Assembly: GCF_029227915.1 (NCBI RefSeq)
Contig: NC_079883.1
Span: forward strand, 28,832,001 to 28,896,000
Origin: Hydractinia symbiolongicarpus
Lineage: Eukaryota > Cnidaria > Hydrozoa > Anthoathecata > Hydractiniidae
Length of the DNA: 64,000 bases
Direction: 5' to 3'
This document shows positions 58,021-64,000 of the stretch, piece by piece; position 1 is the stretch's first letter; every line of letters starts with the position of its first letter. The position numbers and the translations under genes are program-made. The notes below the pieces were generated by a model, which saw only the letters and a program-made list of their open reading frames with translations, had not been told where the DNA came from and made no database searches.

Positions 58021-60473
58021 TTTAAATCGTTAAATGAAACCGATTTCTTAGGTATTGATCTTGAAGCATCTTTGAACAAAGTCATGAACACTCTTAATAT
58101 ACATGCTCCAAAGAAAACGAAATATTTGAGAACCAACCAAGTACTTTTTACGAATAAAGAGTTAAATAAGGCAATAATGACTAGATTTAGACTAAGAAAT
58201 AAATACTTAAAAAACAAAAGCGATAAAAATGAAACTGCTTTTAAAAAGTAAAGAAATAAATGTGTCAAACTAGTACAAAAAAGTAAAGAAACCTACTATA
58301 ACAATTTAGAGATTAAAAGTGTTACAGATAATAAAAAATTCTGGAACACAGTTAAACCTTGCTTTACTGAGAAAGTCAAAAACAAAGAGCTGATAACATT
58401 AGTTGAAAATGGAAAAACTATCACTGATGACCTTGAAATAGCTTCGATTTTCAATGATTATTTTTGCAACCTTGTTCCCAATCTTAGAATCAAGCTAAAT
58501 GAAAATCCACAAAATTATAATATTTTTAATGATAAATCTATTGAGACCTCGTTATCGAAATTTGCTAATCATCCAAGTGTTGTCAAAATCAAACAGTTTT
58601 ATGGCGAGTCTGGTAAAAAGCTTTCTTTTAGACGAGTCAGCCTATCTGATGTTACAAAAAAAATTAAAGATTTGGATAAAAATAAAACTACACAGCAGTC
58701 TGACATTCCAACGCAAATAATACAGGAAAATTCTGACATTTTTGGAAATGTTTTGTGCAATAGCATAAATTATAACATTGACCAATCCAATTTTCCAAAA
58801 AGTCTTAAGAACGCAGACGTCATTCCAGTTTTCAAAAAGGAGGACCGTACGGACAAGTGTAACTACCGCCCGGTCAGTATACTGCCTAATATCTCTAAGA
58901 TATTCGAAAAATGCTTATATGAACAAATTGAAGCTTTTTTTCAACCTATTTTTAACAAGCAGCAGTGTGGTTTTCGGAGAGGTTTTAGTACGCAGCAATG
59001 CCCTATAGCAATGATCGAAAAATGTAAAAAAAGCCTAGATAATGAAGGATCTTACGCAGCGTTATTGACAGACTTGTCTAAAGCTTTTGACTGTATAAAT
59101 CACGATTTACTTATTGCTAAATTGCACGCTTTTGGGTTTGACAAGGATGCTTTAAGATTAATACATAGCTATTTAACTGGCCGGAAACAAAGAGTTAAAA
59201 ATAAACAACTCATTTAGTACGTTACTGGACATCTTATTTGGTGTGCCACAAGGGTCTATTTTAGGCCCACTACTCTTCAACGTTTTCCTGATAGATTTAT
59301 TTATGATAACGATTGAAACTGATATAGCTAGCTACGCAGATGACAACACCCCATATACGTATGGGTCTGATAAAAATCAAGTTGTAGAAGACCTTGAAAA
59401 AACAGCAAAAAGAATGTTTATATGGTTTGCTGAAAACGGTATGAAAGCCAATGAAGCAAAGAGCCATCTTCTTTCTAGCTTACCACTTGATACAAAAGCT
59501 GTCGTTGGAGACACGTACATTGAAAACAGTGACCAACAGAAACTGTTAGGGATAAAAATTGATCGGAAATTAAAATTTGATTTGCATGTAACGGACTTAT
59601 GTCAAAAAACCAGCCAAAAACTACATGCGTTAGCGCGTGTTCCACCTTACATGGATACTCAAAAAAGAAGAGTTATTATAAAGGCTTTTATTACCTCTCA
59701 ATTCAGTTACTGTCCTTTGATATGGATGTTCCACAATAGAACACTGAATAACAGAATTAATAATCTGCATGTAAGAGCACTTCGAATAATCCATTGTGAC
59801 CATACATCAACATTTAAGGAACTGTTACATAGAGATAAATCAAAAACGATACACGAAAAAAATCTTGAAACACTAGCTATAGAAATATATAAAGCTAAAA
59901 ACAAACTCTCACCTGATATTATAAGTGATATTTTTCTGTTCCGTAGTAGCACTTATAATTTGAGAAATGAAAGAGAACTTTGCTATCGCACAGCAAAAAC
60001 GTCTACTTATGGCACTGAAACTATCTCAAATTTCGCGCAAAAATTGTGGCAGATGATACCATCAAATATAAAAACATCTGAAACGTTACAAGAGTTTAAG
60101 TCAAAAATTAAGAAATGGAATTCAGAAAGTTGCCCTTGTAGGTTGTGCAAACCGTATATTAATGGATTAGGTTTTATTTGACAGGCAGACTTTTATTTAG
60201 TATTTATAGCATTTTGCGGTTTGTTTTTGTTGTTTTTTTTCCCGAATTTTCTGGCATACCACTTCCTTGCAATATATAGGATCTCAAAAATAAAAGCTAC
60301 AGACTAACCATACTTTATTTCAGGATGATGGTATGCAAAGCAAAGAAGTCAAATTAACTAAATTAATTGCCTTCTTCATTGACTTTAATTAGCGACTTTT
60401 CCCGAAGAGCTAGAATTTTTTATTTTTTTTTACACGCCAATGTAAAAGAAATTGTTAATAATAATAATAACAA
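58021..60473 (+). mobile_element. LINE copy 2, product of the same insertion
   Basis: Nearly identical to copy 1 from TTTAAATCGTTAAATG onwards (offset 5087), with the same stop codon, the same (TAA)n end and the same right satellite junction. It lacks the first 366 bp (endonuclease part and G run), joined to satellite at AATAACAT|TTT. It keeps the 359 bp that copy 1 lost and has one extra A near 59200. Confidence 0.9.
58024..60181 (+). pseudogene. LINE copy 2 reverse transcriptase remnant
   Basis: The same frame as copy 1: stop at 58249-58251, open RT frame from 58672 to a frameshift (extra A) after GRKQRVK near 59200, then the second half 59243-60181 with VPQGSILGPLLF, YADD, and the complete C-terminal part (QKTSQKLHALARV, FSYCPLIWMFHNR, RALRIIHCDH) to CRLCKPYINGLGFI. 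The two copies are complementary in their damage, but neither encodes an intact protein. Confidence 0.88.
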
Positions 60474-63400
60474 TTGGACATGATTGCTGGAACTCTGCGA
60501 TTACACTGGCCGCTGTGGTAGCGCTTTATTTAAAAATTAGGTAAATAAGTCATTTTTTACTGTGGGACAAATCCTAGCCGTTAGCACGCGCTAAAAATAT
60601 AGAGACAGTTTGAAGAACAACATTTCAATGACATTTTATCGGGATCAGTCCGTTTGAGTTACAACGGTTGCGTCACATATTCGCACCAACATGTAATTAG
60701 CGATATTTTTCTGACATTACTATGTTGCCTTGCTTTAAACAGTGAAACGATTGACTGGGGGACTTAATTGAACTGATCTTGGACTTTGACCTTATAAATG
60801 TGATAAGTGAGACAATTGGACTCCAACAAATAACATTCTTCTTAATTTGACATGATTGCTGGAACTCTGCGATTACACTGGGCGCTGTGGTAGCGCTTCA
60901 TTCAAAAATTAGGTAAAAAAGTCATTTTTTACTGTGGGACCAATCCTAGCCGTTAGCACGCGCTAAAAATATAGAGACAGTTTGAAGAACAACATTTCAA
61001 TGACATTTTATCGGGATCAGTCCGTTTGAGTTACAACGGTTGCGTCACATATTCGCACCAACATGTAATTAGCGATATTTTTCTGACATTACTATGTTGC
61101 CTTGCTTTAAACAGTGAAACGATTGACTGGGGGACTTAATTGAACTGATCTTGGACTTTGACCTTATAAATGTGATAAGTGAGACAATTGGACTCCAACA
61201 AATAACATTCTTCTTAATTTGACATGATTGCTGGAACTCTGCGATTACACTGGGCGCTGTGGTAGCGCTTCATTCAAAAATTAGGTAAAAAAGTCATTTT
61301 TTACTGTGGGACCAATCCTAGCAGTTAACACGCGCTAAAAAAATAGAGACAGTTTCAAAAACAACATTTCAATGACCTTCTAACGGGATGAGTCAGTTTG
61401 AGTTACAACGGTTGCATCACATATTCGTACCAACATGTACTCAGCGATAATTTTCTGACATTACTAGGTTGCAGCGCTTTCAACAGTGAAACCATTGACT
61501 GTGGGACTTAATTAAACTGATTTTGCACTTTGACCTTATAAATGTGATAAATGAGACAATTGGACTCCAAGAAATAACATTCTTTTTAATTTGACATGAT
61601 TCCTGGAACTCAGCGATTTCACTGGGCGCTGTGGTAGTGCTTTTGTTTAAAAATTTAGTTTAATAAGTCATATTTATTGTGGACAAATCCTAGCCGTTAG
61701 CGCGCGCTGAAGAAGTAGAGACAGCTTCAAAAACTACATTTCATTGACGTTCTAACGGTATCAGTACATGTGAGTTACAACGGTTGCATCACATATTCGC
61801 ACAAACATGTACTTAGCGATGTTTTCGTGACATTGGTATGTTGCGTGGCTTTAAACAGTGAAACGATTGACTGGGGGACTCAACTCAACTGATTTTGGAC
61901 TTTGACCATATAAATGTGATAAGTGAGACATTTAGAATCAAAGAAATATCATTCTTTTTAATTTGACATGATTCCTGGAACACAGCGATTTCACTGAGCG
62001 CTGTTGTAGTGCTTTATTTAAAAATTTAGATTAATAAGCCATTTTTATTGTGGAACAAATCCTAGCCGTTAGCGCGCGCTGAAGAAGAAGAGACAGTTTC
62101 AAAAACAACATTTCAATGACCTTCTCGGGGGAGCAGTGCGTTTGAATTACAACGGTTGCATCACATATTCGCACCAACATGTACTTAGCGATACTTTTCT
62201 GACATTACTATGTTGCCTTGCTTTAAACAGTGAAACGATTGACAGGGGGAATTAATTGAACTGATTTTGGACTTTGACCTTATAAATATGATAAATGAGA
62301 CAATTGGATTCCACGAAATAACATTCTTCTTAATTTGACATGATTGCTGGAACTCAGCGATTAGACTGGGCGCTGTGGTGGCGCTTTACTTAAACATTTG
62401 GATAATTACGTCATTTTCATTGTGGAACTAATCCTAGCCGTTACCACGCGCTGAAAAAGTGGAGACAGTTTGAAAACCTACATTTCATTGAGTTTCTAAC
62501 GGGATCAGTCCGTTTGAGTTGCAACGGTTGCATCATCACTAAGCGATATTTTTCTTACATTACTACTTTGCCTTGATTCAAACGGTAAAACGATTGACCG
62601 GGGAACTTAATTGAACTGATTTTGGAATTTGACCTTATAAATATGATAAATGAGACAATTGGACTCCAAGAAATAACAATCTTCTTAATTTGACATGATT
62701 GCTGGAACTCTGCGATTACACTGGGCGCTGTGGTAGCGCCTTATTTGAAAATTTAGATTAATAAGTCATTTTTATTGTGGAACAAGTCCTAGCCGTTAGC
62801 GCCCAATGAAGAAGTAGAGACAGCTTCAAAAACTACATTTCATTGACGTTCTAACGCTATCAGTACATGTGAGTTACAACAGTTACGTCACATACTCGCA
62901 CCAACATGTACTTACGGATATTTTACTGACATTACTAGGTTGCCTCGCTTTTAACAGTGAAACCATTGACTGTGGGACTTAATTGAACTGATCTTGGACT
63001 TTGACCTTATAAATGTGATAAGTGAGACATTTGGAATCCAAGAAATAACATTCTTTTTAATTTGACATGATTCCTGGAACTCAGCGATTTCACTGGGCGC
63101 TGTGGTAGCGCTTTTGTTTAAAAATTTAGATTAATCAGTCATTTTTATTGTGGAACAAATCCTAGCCGTTAGCGCGCGCTGATGAAGTAGAGACAGCTTC
63201 AAAAACTACATTTCATTCACGTTCTCACGCTATCAGTACATGTGAGAGTCAACGGTTGCGTCACATATTCGCACAAACATGTACTTACCGATGTTTTTCT
63301 GACATTACTATGTTGCCTCGCTTTAAACAGTGAAACGATTGACTGGGGGACTTAACTCAACTGATTTTAGACTTTGACCTTATAAATGTGATAAGTTAGA

Positions 63401-64000
63401 CAATTGGAATCGAAGAGATAACATTCTTTTTAATTTGACATGATTCCTGGAACTCAGCGATTTCACTGGGCGCTGTGGTAGCGCTTTTGTTTAAAAATTT
63501 AGATTAAGAAGTCATTTTTATTGTGGAACAAATCCTAGCCGTTAGCGCGCTCTGAAGAAGTAGATACAGCTTCAAAAACTACATTTCAATGACATTCTAA
63601 CGGGATCAGTCCGTTTGAGTTACAACGGTCGCGTCACATATTTGCACCAACATGTACTTAGCGATGGTTTTCTGACATTACTATCTTGCCTTGCTTTTAA
63701 CAGTGAAACGATTGACTGGGGGACTTAATTGAACTGATCTTGGACTTTGACCTTATAAATGTGATAAGTGAGACAATTGGACTCCAACAAATAACATTCT
63801 TCTTAATTTGACATGATTGCTGGAACTCTGCGATTACACTGGGCGCTGTGGTAGCGCTTCATTCAAAAATTAGGTAAAAAAGTCATTTTTTACTGTGGGA
63901 CCAATCCTAGCCGTTAGCACGCGCTAAAAATATAGAGACAGTTTGAAGAACAACATTTCAATGACATTTTATCGGGATCAGTCCGTTTGAGTTACAACGG
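60474..64000. repeat. Satellite array, block C, running off the window
   Basis: About nine to ten monomers. The first three monomers include a near-exact tandem doubling (60480-60860 against 60861-61220). Later parts repeat blocks A and B (for example the TTGCAACGGTTGCATCATCACT variant at 50175, 55998 and 62520). The array has no visible end at 64000. Confidence 0.95.

Noticed and set aside
58021-60473. Second LINE as an independent insertion
   Set aside because: It shares the same satellite junctions, stop codon and tail with copy 1.
48573-64000. CRISPR-like repeat array
   Set aside because: Head-to-tail units of about 372 bp without unique spacers, in eukaryotic DNA; it is satellite.

Overview
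The window is AT-rich animal DNA with introns, long gene-poor stretches, many decayed transposons and a long satellite array. I read it as a cnidarian, possibly a hydrozoan. That is an inference from the transposon families (SWIM/YqaJ-type, P-type THAP transposase, tyrosine-recombinase elements and Penelope-like elements together) and the base composition; no marker gene here proves it. Only one clearly intact host gene is present.

Region by region. 1-8.2 kb: no intact gene, but a dead tyrosine-recombinase retroelement on the + strand (gag-like piece about 4.4-4.8 kb, recombinase piece 6.2-6.66 kb). 8.28-15.64 kb, minus strand: a complete sodium/calcium exchanger (NCX, SLC8 family). One large exon (13827-15619) carries the start, the alpha-1 repeat, the first calcium-binding domain and most of the second. 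Two smaller exons follow (11291-11466 and 10550-10975). Then come two tandem alternative last exons (9535-9917 and 8276-8658), both 383 bp. The three shared exons plus either last exon give 2778 bp, an open frame of 925 codons plus stop. 16-32.9 kb: no convincing gene. It holds microsatellites, a 128-bp Harbinger-type MITE, a tRNA-derived SINE head, two short tandem repeats and one unrecognised exon-like frame.

32.9-48.25 kb is a transposon cluster: a dead SWIM-domain pseudogene, a DDE transposase fragment, and then a segment of about 14 kb (34265-48240) bounded on both sides by CTAG and by long, diverged inverted repeats built of subrepeats. Inside this segment lie a dead Penelope-like element with a hammerhead-like motif at its 3' side, a dead P-type THAP transposase, two short tRNA-like units in opposite orientation, and a dead PIF/Harbinger pair (transposase and Myb/SANT-like protein).

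48.57-64 kb is a satellite array with a monomer of about 372 bp that continues past the window. It is interrupted twice by the same 5'-truncated LINE. Shared lesions and identical 3' junctions show that the two LINE copies come from one insertion, copied with its satellite flanks as a unit of about 5.45 kb. Each copy has since suffered its own deletion.

The exchanger is the only gene whose product can be described as functional: calcium extrusion across the plasma membrane in exchange for sodium. Its most striking property is that the alternative exons change the transport domain itself, not the cytosolic loop.
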